The translations under genes and the position numbers were made by a program. Of a DNA stretch of 64,000 bases, positions 17,778 to 26,468 are shown one piece after another; positions within the stretch are counted from its first letter, which is position 1, and each line of letters begins with the position of its first letter. Under the pieces are notes generated by a model that had not been told where the DNA came from, ran no database searches, and was given only the letters and a program-made list of their open reading frames with translations. The DNA is from Maricaulis sp. (GTDB lineage: Bacteria > Pseudomonadota > Alphaproteobacteria > Caulobacterales > Maricaulaceae): NCBI RefSeq assembly GCF_030149515.1, contig NZ_JASBRI010000020.1, positions 122,467 to 186,466 of the forward strand, read 5' to 3'.

Positions 17778-18398
17778 TTACGATAACAATTCTTGGATGC
17801 GGCGGCGCAGCATCGGGAGAATTCTTGCCCCGAACCACGGGTTTTTCTTCAGCCACGCATTATTCCGCCAGGAAGGGTGCGGCAGCGGCAGATAGTCCGG
17901 TCCGTAATCTCCGGCGCGCTCGACTGTCTTTGTGAGCGTCTGCTGCATGCGCGAACCCAGATGAAAGCGCTGGGCATACTGCCCGACAAGCAGGGTGAGC
18001 CGCACATTCGGCAGGCGTTCACGCACCTTCGTCTGCCAGAGCGGCGCGCACTCCCTGCGCGGCGGCAGATCGCCGCCCTTGGCGTCCAGCCCGGGAAAGC
18101 AGAAGCCCATCGGCACGATGGCGATGCGGGACGTGTCGTAGAATGTCGCTTCGTCGACCCCCATCCATTCGCGCAAACGGTCGCCGGACGGATCGGTGAA
18201 GGGCTTTCCGGAGGCGTGCACCCGCGTGCCCGGCGCCTGTCCGACAATGCAGATGCGCGCCGTCGCACCGGCCCGGATCACCGGACGCGGCTCATGCGGC
18301 ATCGCCTCCGCACAGACCCGGCAGGCGCGGATCTCGTCCAGCAACCTATCGAGTTCAGGCGCGGCCAATCCGCCAGACACCCTTGAACGTCTCGACAT
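17778..18398 (-). CDS. Uracil-DNA glycosylase family protein
   Basis: This 206-residue protein is of the UDG-like family related to type 4/5 enzymes. It has CRVCAEAMP near residue 26 and the motif-1-like VGQAPGTRVHASGKPFTDPSGDRLREWMG segment, then the C-terminal LPLPHPSWRNN, which corresponds to the HPSP-type motif 2. The N-terminal cysteine pair recalls iron-sulfur UDGs, but a full four-Cys set is not obvious. It overlaps the DUF3253 gene by 44 nt in another frame and is probably co-expressed. A role in base-excision repair is inferred from the fold; activity on uracil is unproven. Confidence 0.85.
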   Translation of the reverse strand: MSRRSRVSGGLAAPELDRLLDEIRACRVCAEAMPHEPRPVIRAGATARICIVGQAPGTRVHASGKPFTDPSGDRLREWMGVDEATFYDTSRIAIVPMGFCFPGLDAKGGDLPPRRECAPLWQTKVRERLPNVRLTLLVGQYAQRFHLGSRMQQTLTKTVERAGDYGPDYLPLPHPSWRNNAWLKKNPWFGARILPMLRRRIQELLS

Positions 18399-18612
18399 CC
18401 TCGACCGGCTTGCCCTTGCGCAGAATGGTCACCTTGCCGGCCTTGGCCAGCCGGATCGCCGCCTGGCGCACATGGCCGAACCGTCGATTGAAACGCTCCG
18501 GATCGACCGCCCTGGCGACATCGGCCGGCGCGATGGAGCGGCCTTCCGGCGCTGCGGCGACCAATCGCAGAATGGCGGCTTCGATGGGATCGGTTTCCGG
18601 TGTATCGGTCAT
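18355..18612 (-). CDS. DUF3253 domain protein
   Basis: This 85-residue protein matches the DUF3253 pattern: an N-terminal helix (IEAAILRLVAAAPEGRSI), APADVARAV, the RFGHVRQAAIRLAKAGKVTILRKG segment and a final beta strand (KGVWRIGRA). The fold is expected to be a winged-helix-like small domain, which is inference. The reaction is unknown. The downstream UDG-family gene overlaps it by 44 nt, and this pairing hints at a DNA-related role. Confidence 0.85.
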   Translation of the reverse strand: MTDTPETDPIEAAILRLVAAAPEGRSIAPADVARAVDPERFNRRFGHVRQAAIRLAKAGKVTILRKGKPVEDVETFKGVWRIGRA

Positions 18613-18656
18613 GCTCTCCCTTTAGGCCGAACCGCGCCGCCAGACCAGAGAGCTCG

Positions 18657-19379
18657 ATGCAACGTGACCACCGCCCCTATTGGATGCACCGGTTCTGGGA
18701 GCGCTGCGAGAATGCGTGGACGCGGCATTTCCTGGCACCGCACTTCGCCGCTCTGGGGATCGAGCCAAAGATCGTGCGTCCCTGGCATGTCGAGATTTTC
18801 GGGCCGAACATCACGGCGGGGGAGCGGCTGCACATCGTCGCCAACAAGGCCGATCCCGTGCGGCTGACGGTCTGGTCGCCGCAGACGCAGTCCGGGCGGA
18901 TATCGCTGGGCGATCACGTCTTCATCGCCGGCGGCACGCGCATCCTGGCCGCCGGGCAGATCGAGATCGGCGACGACTGCCTGATCGCCAACAAGGCGAC
19001 GATTTCCGATTGCGACTGGCATTCCATCCACGACCGGGTCGATCCCGCCCCGGCCTGGAAACCGGTCAGGCTCGGCCGGAATGTCTGGGTGGGCGACGGC
19101 GCCTTTATCGGCAAGGGCGTGACCATCGGCGATCATTCGGTCATCGGGGCCCGCGCCGTGGTCACGCGCGATGTGGAACCCTGGACCATTGTCGCCGGCA
19201 ATCCGGCCAGGATCGTCAAGCGCATCGATCCGGACACGCCGATGAAGACGCGCAGCGACCTCTATACCGATGCGCCGGGCCTGGAGCGCTTCTTCGACGC
19301 CGCCTATCGCGAGGCGCTGAAGGGAAACTCGACGCCCGGCTGGCTGCGCTCGCGGCTGTGGCCGCGCCGGGGGGACTAA
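18657..19379 (+). CDS. Acyltransferase with left-handed beta-helix (LbH) fold
   Basis: This 240-residue member of the NodL/LacA/WcaF-type O-acetyltransferases has hexapeptide turns through residues 80-190. The conserved catalytic-site region DCDWHSIHD lies between coils, with the usual WVGDGAFIGKGVTIGDHSVIGARAVVTRDV and VAGNPARIVKRI ending. It likely transfers an acetyl group from acetyl-CoA to a sugar of the envelope. The start at 18657 follows a weak GAGAG. It converges on the nucleoside transporter with a 4-nt overlap. The acceptor sugar is not known. Confidence 0.82.
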   Translation: MQRDHRPYWMHRFWERCENAWTRHFLAPHFAALGIEPKIVRPWHVEIFGPNITAGERLHIVANKADPVRLTVWSPQTQSGRISLGDHVFIAGGTRILAAGQIEIGDDCLIANKATISDCDWHSIHDRVDPAPAWKPVRLGRNVWVGDGAFIGKGVTIGDHSVIGARAVVTRDVEPWTIVAGNPARIVKRIDPDTPMKTRSDLYTDAPGLERFFDAAYREALKGNSTPGWLRSRLWPRRGD

Positions 19380-20656
19380 CCGAACAGGCCCGCCGGCAGT
19401 GCGCCCACCGCCGCCCCCGTCATCAGCGTGGCCAGCGTGCCGGAGACGAGCGCCCGCGGGGCGAGTTCCAGGATGTCCTCGCGCCGCGAGGGGGCAATGG
19501 CGACCAGGCCGCCGGTGAGGATGCCGACCGAGGAGAAATTGGCAAAACCGCACAGCGCGTAGGTCATGATCAGCCGGGTCCGCTCGCTCAGCTCGCCGCC
19601 GACCTGGGACAGGCGGTCATAGGCGTAGACCTCGTTGAGCGCCGTCTTCAGCCCCATCAGCGAGCCCGCCTGGGTGGCTTCGGACCAGGGAATTCCCGCC
19701 AGCCACACGATCGGCGCGAACACCCAGCCCAGAATGCGGTCGGCCGAGAGCGGCGCGCCCAGAACGTCGGGGAACAGGCCGAGGATGACATTCACCAGCG
19801 CCACCAAGGCGGTGAAGACCAGCAGCATGAAGATGATGTTGAAATAGAGACGGATGCCGTCGGACACGCCGGTCGTCAGCGCATCCATGGAGGAATGATA
19901 GATCTTGGTCGGAATCTTCTCCTTCTGCAGCGCCTCCTCGGAGACCGGCTCGGCCGGCATCATCAGGCGCGAGAGGAGAACGGCCGCCGGCACGGAAATC
20001 AGCGAGGCGGTGAAGATATGTCCTGCGGCCCCGTCGATCACCGAGGACAGCTGGCTGACATAGAGCGCCATCACCGAACCGGCGACGGTGGAAAAGCCGA
20101 CCGTCATGATGAGAAACAGATCGGAGCGGGTCATTTCCGGCAGGCGCGGACGGATCAGGACCGGGCTTTCCGTCATGCCAAGGAAGATGTTGGCGGCAGC
20201 ACCGAGACTGGCCGAACCGGAGAGATTGAGAAGGCGCCGGAAGGCTGCCGCGAACCCGCGCACCAGGAATTCCAGGAGGCGCCAGCGCCACAACAGGGCC
20301 GACAGGGCCGAGAGCACGATGACCATCGGCAGGGCCTGGAAGGCGAAAATGAACAGGCCGCCCGCATTTTCCTCGTTGACTTCGAAGGGCATGGCCCCGC
20401 CGGCCAGATAGCCGAACACGAATTGCGCGCCCTCGTTCGTCACCTCCTGCAACACGGCAACGACACCGGTCAGCGATTGCAGGAACGCCCGGAAGGGTGC
20501 CAGAGAATAGAGCAGCCAGGCGATGGCCAGCTGGAGCGCGATGGCGCCGGCGAGCAGGACGAGCGGAACCTTCTTGCGCGGACCGAGCAGCCAGGCCAGG
20601 CCCGCAAGGGCAAAAAGTCCCACAAAGCTGCGGGCCTGCAGCAAAAGATCGTCCAT
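19376..20656 (-). CDS. Concentrative nucleoside transporter (NupC/CNT family)
   Basis: This 426-residue inner-membrane symporter for nucleosides has about ten hydrophobic segments. Family motifs include FVFGYLAGGAMPFEV near residue 75, the GMTESPVLIRP segment near 165 and the C-terminal CGFANFSSVGILTGG near 370. The start at 20656 (MDDLLLQARSFVG) fits the family's N-terminal helix; the long upstream extension in the same frame is not protein-like. It lies opposite the DUF1289 gene with 99 nt between the two starts. Coupling to H+ or Na+ cannot be decided. Confidence 0.9.
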   Translation of the reverse strand: MDDLLLQARSFVGLFALAGLAWLLGPRKKVPLVLLAGAIALQLAIAWLLYSLAPFRAFLQSLTGVVAVLQEVTNEGAQFVFGYLAGGAMPFEVNEENAGGLFIFAFQALPMVIVLSALSALLWRWRLLEFLVRGFAAAFRRLLNLSGSASLGAAANIFLGMTESPVLIRPRLPEMTRSDLFLIMTVGFSTVAGSVMALYVSQLSSVIDGAAGHIFTASLISVPAAVLLSRLMMPAEPVSEEALQKEKIPTKIYHSSMDALTTGVSDGIRLYFNIIFMLLVFTALVALVNVILGLFPDVLGAPLSADRILGWVFAPIVWLAGIPWSEATQAGSLMGLKTALNEVYAYDRLSQVGGELSERTRLIMTYALCGFANFSSVGILTGGLVAIAPSRREDILELAPRALVSGTLATLMTGAAVGALPAGLFG

Positions 20657-20755
20657 GAAAGTCCCCAGCGGCGCGGAAAGCGGCGACAATATTCCGCGAG
20701 CCCCCGCGGCTGCAAGCGCTTGCCACAACGGCCCGGGCGCGAAATGCTGCCAGGC

Positions 20756-20968
20756 ATGAGCGCTCCGCCCGTCAAGACACCCTGCGTCAAGGTCTGCTTT
20801 GTTGATCCCAAAGCACAAATCTGCGTCGGCTGCTTCCGTACCCTGGAGGAGCTGGGCCGCTGGACCGCTTACAGCGATGCCGAGCGTGACGCGATCATCA
20901 AGGCACTCCCGGAGCGCGAAACGGCCTATCGCAGGACCGGAACCCCGCCTGGCGCACTGCGCCGCTAA
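20756..20968 (+). CDS. DUF1289 family small protein
   Basis: This 70-residue protein has the family's cysteine pattern: TPCVKVCFVDPKAQICVGCFRTLEELGRW, with Cys near residues 10, 14, 23 and 26, then a short WTAYSDAERDAIIKALPER helix. The cysteines suggest a small metal or Fe-S site, which is inference. The role is unknown; homologues are widespread in proteobacteria. The ATG is at 20756, and the protease gene at 20988 follows 19 nt downstream. Confidence 0.88.
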   Translation: MSAPPVKTPCVKVCFVDPKAQICVGCFRTLEELGRWTAYSDAERDAIIKALPERETAYRRTGTPPGALRR

Positions 20969-20987
20969 CGCCCGGGAGATTGGCCTC

Positions 20988-21692
20988 ATGCATCGCCTGA
21001 TCGCCCGACTGGCCCGGCCCGTGCTTTTCCTGGGCCTGGCACTCCTGCTGCTGCGGCTGGCGGCCTGGCCGCTCTGGGACCAGATCGGCTCGCCGCTGCG
21101 CTTTGCGCTCGCCTGCCTGATCGTCGGCCTGTTGTTGACCGCCCTGGTCTTCGCCGCCTTTACCGCGCCTGGCACACGGCACCGCAACATGGTGGCCTGG
21201 CTGAGCGTCATCGCGGCCTTCGGCGCCATTGCCGTCGTGGACCGGGACTATGATGAATGGCAGCATGACCGGGTCTGGTCCGGCGCGCCGACGGCAATAT
21301 CCGAAGCCCGCCCCTCGCCGCCTGCGGACGGCGAGATCGTGCTCCACCGCCAGCCGAACGGGCATTACTACATGGATGCCGCCATCAATGGCGCATCGGT
21401 GAACTTCCTTGTCGATACCGGGGCCAGCGTCCTGGCGCTGAGCGCCGAGGATGCCCGGCGCGTCGGCATCCGCACGGACCGGCTCGACTTTGCCTATCCG
21501 GTGTCCACGGCGGCCGGCCAGGCCATGGCAGCCCGGGTGATCGTTCGCCGGATCGATGTGGCCGGACACAGTTTCGAACAGGTTCCCGCGCTGGTCTTGC
21601 GCGGCAGCCGCCAATCGCTCCTGGGCATGTCGATACTCGAGCGTTTCGACTCGCTGGAAATCCGGGAAGACCGGCTGGTCCTGCGGCCCTAG
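20988..21692 (+). CDS. Membrane-anchored retropepsin-like aspartic protease (TIGR02281 type)
   Basis: This 234-residue protein has three N-terminal hydrophobic segments up to about residue 85 and a C-terminal protease domain facing the periplasm. The aspartic-protease signature FLVDTGASVLALSAEDA is followed by the flap region and a second hydrophobic LLGMSILERFDSLEI motif, as in clan AA proteins. Such single-domain proteases act as dimers. The ATG at 20988 follows GGGAG. The target is unknown. Its stop overlaps the TauE gene stop within one CTAG. Confidence 0.85.
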   Translation: MHRLIARLARPVLFLGLALLLLRLAAWPLWDQIGSPLRFALACLIVGLLLTALVFAAFTAPGTRHRNMVAWLSVIAAFGAIAVVDRDYDEWQHDRVWSGAPTAISEARPSPPADGEIVLHRQPNGHYYMDAAINGASVNFLVDTGASVLALSAEDARRVGIRTDRLDFAYPVSTAAGQAMAARVIVRRIDVAGHSFEQVPALVLRGSRQSLLGMSILERFDSLEIREDRLVLRP

Positions 21693-22504
21693 ACGCCGAT
21701 CGCCGCCTCGCGGATCAGCATGGCGCCCACCACGACCAGGCCTACGGCAAAACAGCGCTTCAGCGTCCGTTCCGGCAGGGCGTGCGCGAGCTTTGCGCCC
21801 AGTGGCGCCACAAAGAAAGCCGAGCCGGCCAGCAGCGCAAAACCGGGCAGGTTCACATAGCCCAGCGACATCGGCACGGCATCCTGGCCCCAGCCATTGA
21901 CGATGAAACCGACCGCGCCGGGAAAGCCGATGGCGACCCCGAAACCGGCGGCAGTCGCCACGGCCCGGTGAATGGTCTTGCCGCACAGCGTCATCAGCGT
22001 GACACCGAAGACCCCGCCACCGATCCCCATCAGGGCCGAGAGGATGCCGATCGTACCGCCCAGCCCCCAGCGCAGGGGCCCCGAGGGCATTTTATCGGCC
22101 AGTTTCCAGTCCGGCCGGCCGAAGAAGAACTGTGCCGAGAGCAGTATGGCCATGCCGCCGAAAATGCCGGTCAGCCAGTTGCCCGGCAGGAGGTGGGCGA
22201 TGCGCGAGCCGATCAGCGTGCCGAGCACGATCCAGGGGGCCCAGCCGCGCAACACGTCGAAATCCACCGCGCCATGCCTGGCATGCGCCAGCATGGAACG
22301 CATCGAAGTGGCGATGATCACCGCCAGCGAGGTACCCACGGCGACCTGCATGATGCGCGGATCGTCATAGCCCAGCGCCTGGAAGGCGTAGAACATGGCC
22401 GGCACCATGACGACGCCGCCGCCAATGCCGAACAGGCCCGCGATCAGGCCCGCAAACGCCCCCGTGGCCGCCATGGCCAGCACCAGAAACCAGATATCGG
22501 CCAT
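21689..22504 (-). CDS. TauE/SafE family sulfite/anion exporter
   Basis: This 271-residue inner-membrane protein has seven to eight spans and the duplicated family motif, first LIAGLFGIGGGVVMVP and then LMGIGGGVFGVTLM. TSUP-family carriers export sulfite, sulfoacetate or related organosulfur anions. The genetic context (dusA 3 nt upstream) gives no hint of the substrate. Length is normal. Confidence 0.87.
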   Translation of the reverse strand: MADIWFLVLAMAATGAFAGLIAGLFGIGGGVVMVPAMFYAFQALGYDDPRIMQVAVGTSLAVIIATSMRSMLAHARHGAVDFDVLRGWAPWIVLGTLIGSRIAHLLPGNWLTGIFGGMAILLSAQFFFGRPDWKLADKMPSGPLRWGLGGTIGILSALMGIGGGVFGVTLMTLCGKTIHRAVATAAGFGVAIGFPGAVGFIVNGWGQDAVPMSLGYVNLPGFALLAGSAFFVAPLGAKLAHALPERTLKRCFAVGLVVVGAMLIREAAIGV

Positions 22505-22507
22505 GAT

Positions 22508-23503
22508 CTACGCCGCCTCGTCGCGCCGGGAGACGGCTGCCAGCGCCTCGTCGACTACCTCCAGACCCGCTCCGCGCCGGGGCGCCCTTTCCGACAGGAT
22601 GCGCCGCCACATCCGCGCGCCGGGCTCGCCGGTGAACAGGCCCAGGATATGCCGGGTCATGTCATGCAGACGCGTTCCCGCCTCCAGCCGCCGGGCCAGA
22701 TAGGGTTTGAACGCCTCGACCGCTTCGAACCGCGTCGACACACTGTCTGCATCCCCGAAGACCCGGCTGTCGGCCCCGGCCAGGATCCAGGGTGTGTGAT
22801 AGGCCGCCCGGCCGATCATCACGCCGTCCAGTCCCTCGCTTTCGGTCAGGCCATGATCCAGCGTCTCGATGCCGCCATTGAGGATGATCTCCAATGCGGG
22901 GCGTTCCCGCTTGAGCCGGCGCACGAGATCGTAGTCGAGCGGCGGCACGGTCCGGTTTTCCTTGGGGCTCAGCCCTTTCAGCCAGGCCTTGCGGGCATGG
23001 ACAGTGAAGCTGGTCACACCGGCATCGGCCACCGTGTCGACGAAGTCGAACAGCGCGGTCTCCGGCTCCTGCTCGTCCACGCCGATGCGGCATTTCACCG
23101 TCACCGGCACCGAGACCGCATCCTGCATCGCGCTCACGCAATCGGCGACCAGCGCCGGCTCCTGCATCAGGCACGCCCCGAACCGGCCGGACTGCACCCG
23201 GTCGGAGGGGCAGCCGACATTGAGATTGATCTCGGCATAGCCGAAATCCTCCGCAATCCGGCTGGCTTGTGCCAGGTCGGCAGGATCGGACCCGCCCAGC
23301 TGGATGGCGACGGGATGCTCGGCCGTCTCGAACCCGATCAGCTTGCCGCGGTCGCCATGGATCACGGCCTTGTCGACCGCCATTTCGGTATAGAGCAACA
23401 CCCGTTTCGTCAGCACACGGTGAAACGCCCGGCAATGCCGGTCGGTCCAGTCCATCATCGGGGCCACGGAAAGGCGGCGGTCGGGGGCGAGCATTGCTGT
23501 CAT
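22508..23503 (-). CDS. dusA: tRNA-dihydrouridine(20/20a) synthase
   Basis: This 331-residue FMN/NADPH-dependent enzyme reduces uridines 20 and 20a in the tRNA D loop. DusA marks are the N-terminal RLSVAPMMDWTDRHCR, LYTEM, the catalytic Cys in NLNVGCPSDRVQSG, and KCRIGVD. FMN-binding IILNGGIETLD and MIGRAAYHTPW follow, and HILGLFTGEPGARMWRR ends the helical recognition domain. The ATG at 23503 gives the normal family start; a further upstream in-frame codon is rejected. It is followed by tauE at 3 nt. Confidence 0.94.
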   Translation of the reverse strand: MTAMLAPDRRLSVAPMMDWTDRHCRAFHRVLTKRVLLYTEMAVDKAVIHGDRGKLIGFETAEHPVAIQLGGSDPADLAQASRIAEDFGYAEINLNVGCPSDRVQSGRFGACLMQEPALVADCVSAMQDAVSVPVTVKCRIGVDEQEPETALFDFVDTVADAGVTSFTVHARKAWLKGLSPKENRTVPPLDYDLVRRLKRERPALEIILNGGIETLDHGLTESEGLDGVMIGRAAYHTPWILAGADSRVFGDADSVSTRFEAVEAFKPYLARRLEAGTRLHDMTRHILGLFTGEPGARMWRRILSERAPRRGAGLEVVDEALAAVSRRDEAA

Positions 23504-23645
23504 GGGCGCGACATAGCGCGCTCGCCGGCAATCACCAAGAGCGTCCAGCAAACGCTCTCGACACAGACCGTTCAAATTCGACGCGTTTCCTTCACCCCGT
23601 TTCAATCCGGCGGTGTTTTGATAGGCATCGAGGGAGGCGCAGAAC

Positions 23646-24197
23646 ATGGCCAAGGCTGTCTATCACAAGCATCAACGGGTCTTCGTACTGCCCGTAGGGA
23701 CGTGGGCGCTTGTCGAACATGTCAAGCCGCAATGGGTGAAGGATGTCGAAGAGCCCGTCCGGGTTTTCTACGACTGCGGCCTGGGCCGCGACTTCACCGC
23801 CGAGGAACTGGCCGCCGAACAGGCCGATTCCATGGAGGCGGGGCATTGGCGGGTGCTGCGGGCAAAGAACAAGTGGCAGTCGATCGAAGAATGCGCCCGG
23901 CATCCCTTCCCGGGTACGTTTCCGGTCGTCGTCACCGAGAGCATGGACTGGGGCGGCTGGCGTGTGCCGGCGGCCGAATACGATCGCGATCCGCAGCGGA
24001 TCGAGGCCCAGGCCCGCCTGATGGCGAATGCGCCGCGCCTGATGGAGATCGCGGAAACGCTCGCCCGCCTTGCCGGGGAGGACGGCGAAATGCCGCCGGC
24101 ATTAAGCAAGTTGAGCCGGCGCGCGAACGAAGTACTCAAAGAGATAAATACGAAACCTGCCAGCAAGGACAACGGTAGTTCACGACGGGCCGCCTAG
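23646..24197 (+). CDS. Conserved hypothetical protein (183 aa)
   Basis: No named domain is recognised. The protein starts MAKAVYHKHQRVFVLPVGTW and contains VKPQWVKDVEEPVRVFYDCGLGRDF, a WRVLRAKNKWQS segment, a middle PFPGTFPVVVTESMDWGGWRVP, and a C-terminal helical tail rich in Ala and Lys. It lacks a signal peptide or membrane span and should be cytoplasmic. I recall similar proteins in other Caulobacterales, which supports a real gene. It is transcribed away from dusA and toward the EAL gene 82 nt further on. Confidence 0.75.
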   Translation: MAKAVYHKHQRVFVLPVGTWALVEHVKPQWVKDVEEPVRVFYDCGLGRDFTAEELAAEQADSMEAGHWRVLRAKNKWQSIEECARHPFPGTFPVVVTESMDWGGWRVPAAEYDRDPQRIEAQARLMANAPRLMEIAETLARLAGEDGEMPPALSKLSRRANEVLKEINTKPASKDNGSSRRAA

Positions 24198-24279
24198 GTG
24201 ATTGCCTGAAATTTTAATCGCCTTCTAACGTTTACCCCGGACTATCCTTCCTCTGTGCCAATGCCCCGGGGTCCAACGC

Positions 24280-25854
24280 ATGTCCCTTGTCGAACAACGC
24301 AACCGGTTCCTGTCCTTTGCGTTTGCAGCGTCCGATATCCTCGTTGAGACCGACCGGGATGGCCGTATCACGTACAAGGCCGGCGCGACCGCGGCGCTCG
24401 GCGCCCCGCGAAAAGGGGTTGAGGACACGGCAGGCGATACGCTGGAACACCGTATCGACCACACCTCCCGCCCCATTCTGCGCGCCCTGATGCGCCGCCT
24501 GAAGCCGGGTCATCGTATCGGTCCCACGCGGATCACCATCGACGGCCGCGAGGCCCGCCTGAGCGGCTGGCTGCTGGACGCCGGCGACCGCGTGTGCTGG
24601 ACGCTCGCCTTCGAGGCGATGAGCGCACCGGACGATGTCGATCCGCAAGCCTTCGAACGCAGCGCGTCGGCCGCCATCAAGACCGCACGCGAGGACGGCA
24701 CGGACATGACGATGTCGGTGCTTCGTATCGATGCCGGCGACGAGATCGACCGGCTGATCGGCCCCGATCGGGCCGCGCATCTTCACCAGTCGGTGGCCGC
24801 GTCCTGCGCCCTGGCGATCGGCGACGAGGGCGTATCGCGCCGTGTCGACGCTGCCCGCACGGCACTGATCCATGCCCGTTCGGTCGATCTCGACGCGCTG
24901 AAGAGGGAAATCGGGGACACGCTGGAACAGTACGGGCTCGACGATGCCGACGTGCAGATCCAGTCGGTGTGCGATGCACCGGAACTGGAACCGGAAATCG
25001 CGGTACAGGCCTTCCTGCACGCCGTGAACACCGCCGCCGACAGCGGCCAGGCGCTGGATGTGGTTTCCCTTCAGGAGACCGCGGAACGCATGATGGCCGA
25101 TACACGCAAGCGGATGACCGAGTTGCGCACGACCATCGCCGGGCGTGTGATCGAACCGCATGCCCAGCCCATCGTCGAACTGGAGACGGGCAAGGTTCAT
25201 CATTATGAACTGTTGTTGCGCCTGCCGGGCGGAAAACCGGTCGAGGACAGTGTCGGCTTTGCCGAGAGCACCGGGCTGATCTACGAAATCGACTACGCCA
25301 TGACAGAGATCGCCGCCACCTTCCTGCGCGACGATTACGACCGCCCCGCCCTGTCCGTGAACCTGTCCGGCAAATCGCTCACCAACATGGCCTGGGCCAA
25401 GAAATTCCTGGCCCTGCTGGCCGATCTCAAGATCGACCGCAAGCGGCTTACTTTCGAACTCACCGAGACGGCATCGGTAAAGAACATCAAGGCCGCCAAT
25501 GCCGTGATCCAGAAGATCCGCGAACGCGGGCATGCCGTGTGTCTCGACGATTTCGGTGCCGGTGCTGCAGGCATTCACTATCTGCGCGACTTTCCCGCCG
25601 ACGTGGTCAAGATTGACGGTGCCTATGTGCGCCGTGCCGGAAAGACCGAGCGGGACACCGTCCTGATCCGCGGCATGATCGATATATGTACGTCACTGGG
25701 TGCCGACACGGTGGCCGAAATGATCGAAACCGAGACCACGGCAACCCTCATGCAGTCGCTCGGCGTGCGTTTCGGGCAGGGTTACTATTTCGGTAAGCCT
25801 GTTCCGCTAAAAGACCTCAAGGACTCGCGAATCACGCCCACGCGGGCCGCCTGA
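24280..25854 (+). CDS. EAL-domain cyclic-di-GMP phosphodiesterase
   Basis: This 524-residue protein has a PAS-like N-terminal region (residues 10-110), a central alpha-helical part, and a C-terminal EAL domain (about 270-515). Active-site residues look conserved: the Glu of YELLLR (EAL position), Asn of SVNLSGKS, Glu of FELTETAS, the metal-binding DDFGAG, Lys of VVKIDG, Glu of VAEMIETE, and Gln of GQGYYFGKP. It probably hydrolyses c-di-GMP; no GGDEF domain is present. It is followed 16 nt later by a receiver protein and then a PleC-like kinase, likely one operon. Hydrolytic activity is inferred. Confidence 0.88.
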   Translation: MSLVEQRNRFLSFAFAASDILVETDRDGRITYKAGATAALGAPRKGVEDTAGDTLEHRIDHTSRPILRALMRRLKPGHRIGPTRITIDGREARLSGWLLDAGDRVCWTLAFEAMSAPDDVDPQAFERSASAAIKTAREDGTDMTMSVLRIDAGDEIDRLIGPDRAAHLHQSVAASCALAIGDEGVSRRVDAARTALIHARSVDLDALKREIGDTLEQYGLDDADVQIQSVCDAPELEPEIAVQAFLHAVNTAADSGQALDVVSLQETAERMMADTRKRMTELRTTIAGRVIEPHAQPIVELETGKVHHYELLLRLPGGKPVEDSVGFAESTGLIYEIDYAMTEIAATFLRDDYDRPALSVNLSGKSLTNMAWAKKFLALLADLKIDRKRLTFELTETASVKNIKAANAVIQKIRERGHAVCLDDFGAGAAGIHYLRDFPADVVKIDGAYVRRAGKTERDTVLIRGMIDICTSLGADTVAEMIETETTATLMQSLGVRFGQGYYFGKPVPLKDLKDSRITPTRAA

Positions 25855-25870
25855 TCAACACGAGACGACC

Positions 25871-26425
25871 ATGGCCGCAGATTTCAGCCGCGTTCGCACG
25901 CTTATCGTCGATGACAACGGCTACATGCTGACCATCCTGCGCACGATCCTGCACGGTTTCGGGATCAAGCAGATCCACGAATCGCGCGATCCTGCCGATG
26001 CCTTCGACCTGGTGAAGTCCGACGCCGTCGACATCATCATCACCGACTATCAGATGGACATTCTCGACGGGCTGGACTTCGTGCGTCTCGTGCGCACGGC
26101 CGATGACAGTCCCAATCCGCTGGTCCCCATCATCATGCTGAGCGCCTATTCCGAGCGCTCCCGGGTCGAGGCGGCACGCGATGCGGGGGTGACCGAATTC
26201 TGCTGCAAGCCGATTACGGCGAAGGAAATGTTCTCCAAGATCGCCTCGGTGATCAACGAACCGCGGCCATTCATCCGCAACAAGAATTACTTCGGCCCCG
26301 ACCGGCGGCGTGCAGACCCGGACAAGTCGACCTACAAGGGCCCCGAACGGCGCAAGAGCCGGCAGAAGGCAAAGGCGGAGGACGCAGACCGGACACCGCC
26401 GGCGGAGACCGGAACGGGCGGGTGA
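25871..26425 (+). CDS. CheY-like response regulator with basic tail
   Basis: This 184-residue protein has one receiver domain with acidic pair Asp14-Asp15, phospho-acceptor Asp59 (IITDYQM), Ser in MLSAYS and Lys in CCKPIT. After residue 130 comes a basic tail with two GPDRRR / GPERRK repeats and a KAKAEDADRTPP end. No output domain is present, so it likely acts by protein contact. It sits between the EAL gene (16 nt upstream) and the PleC-like kinase gene (43 nt downstream), making this kinase and phosphodiesterase likely partners. Confidence 0.88.
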   Translation: MAADFSRVRTLIVDDNGYMLTILRTILHGFGIKQIHESRDPADAFDLVKSDAVDIIITDYQMDILDGLDFVRLVRTADDSPNPLVPIIMLSAYSERSRVEAARDAGVTEFCCKPITAKEMFSKIASVINEPRPFIRNKNYFGPDRRRADPDKSTYKGPERRKSRQKAKAEDADRTPPAETGTGG

Positions 26426-26468
26426 TCGGCGGTCGACAGACAACGCCGACACACCCTAGTTTGGTGCG

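Noticed and set aside
18680..20755. Long open frame upstream of the DUF1289 gene
   Set aside because: It runs antisense through the nucleoside transporter and out of frame through the acyltransferase and shows shadow composition; only the DUF1289 part from 20756 has a family pattern.
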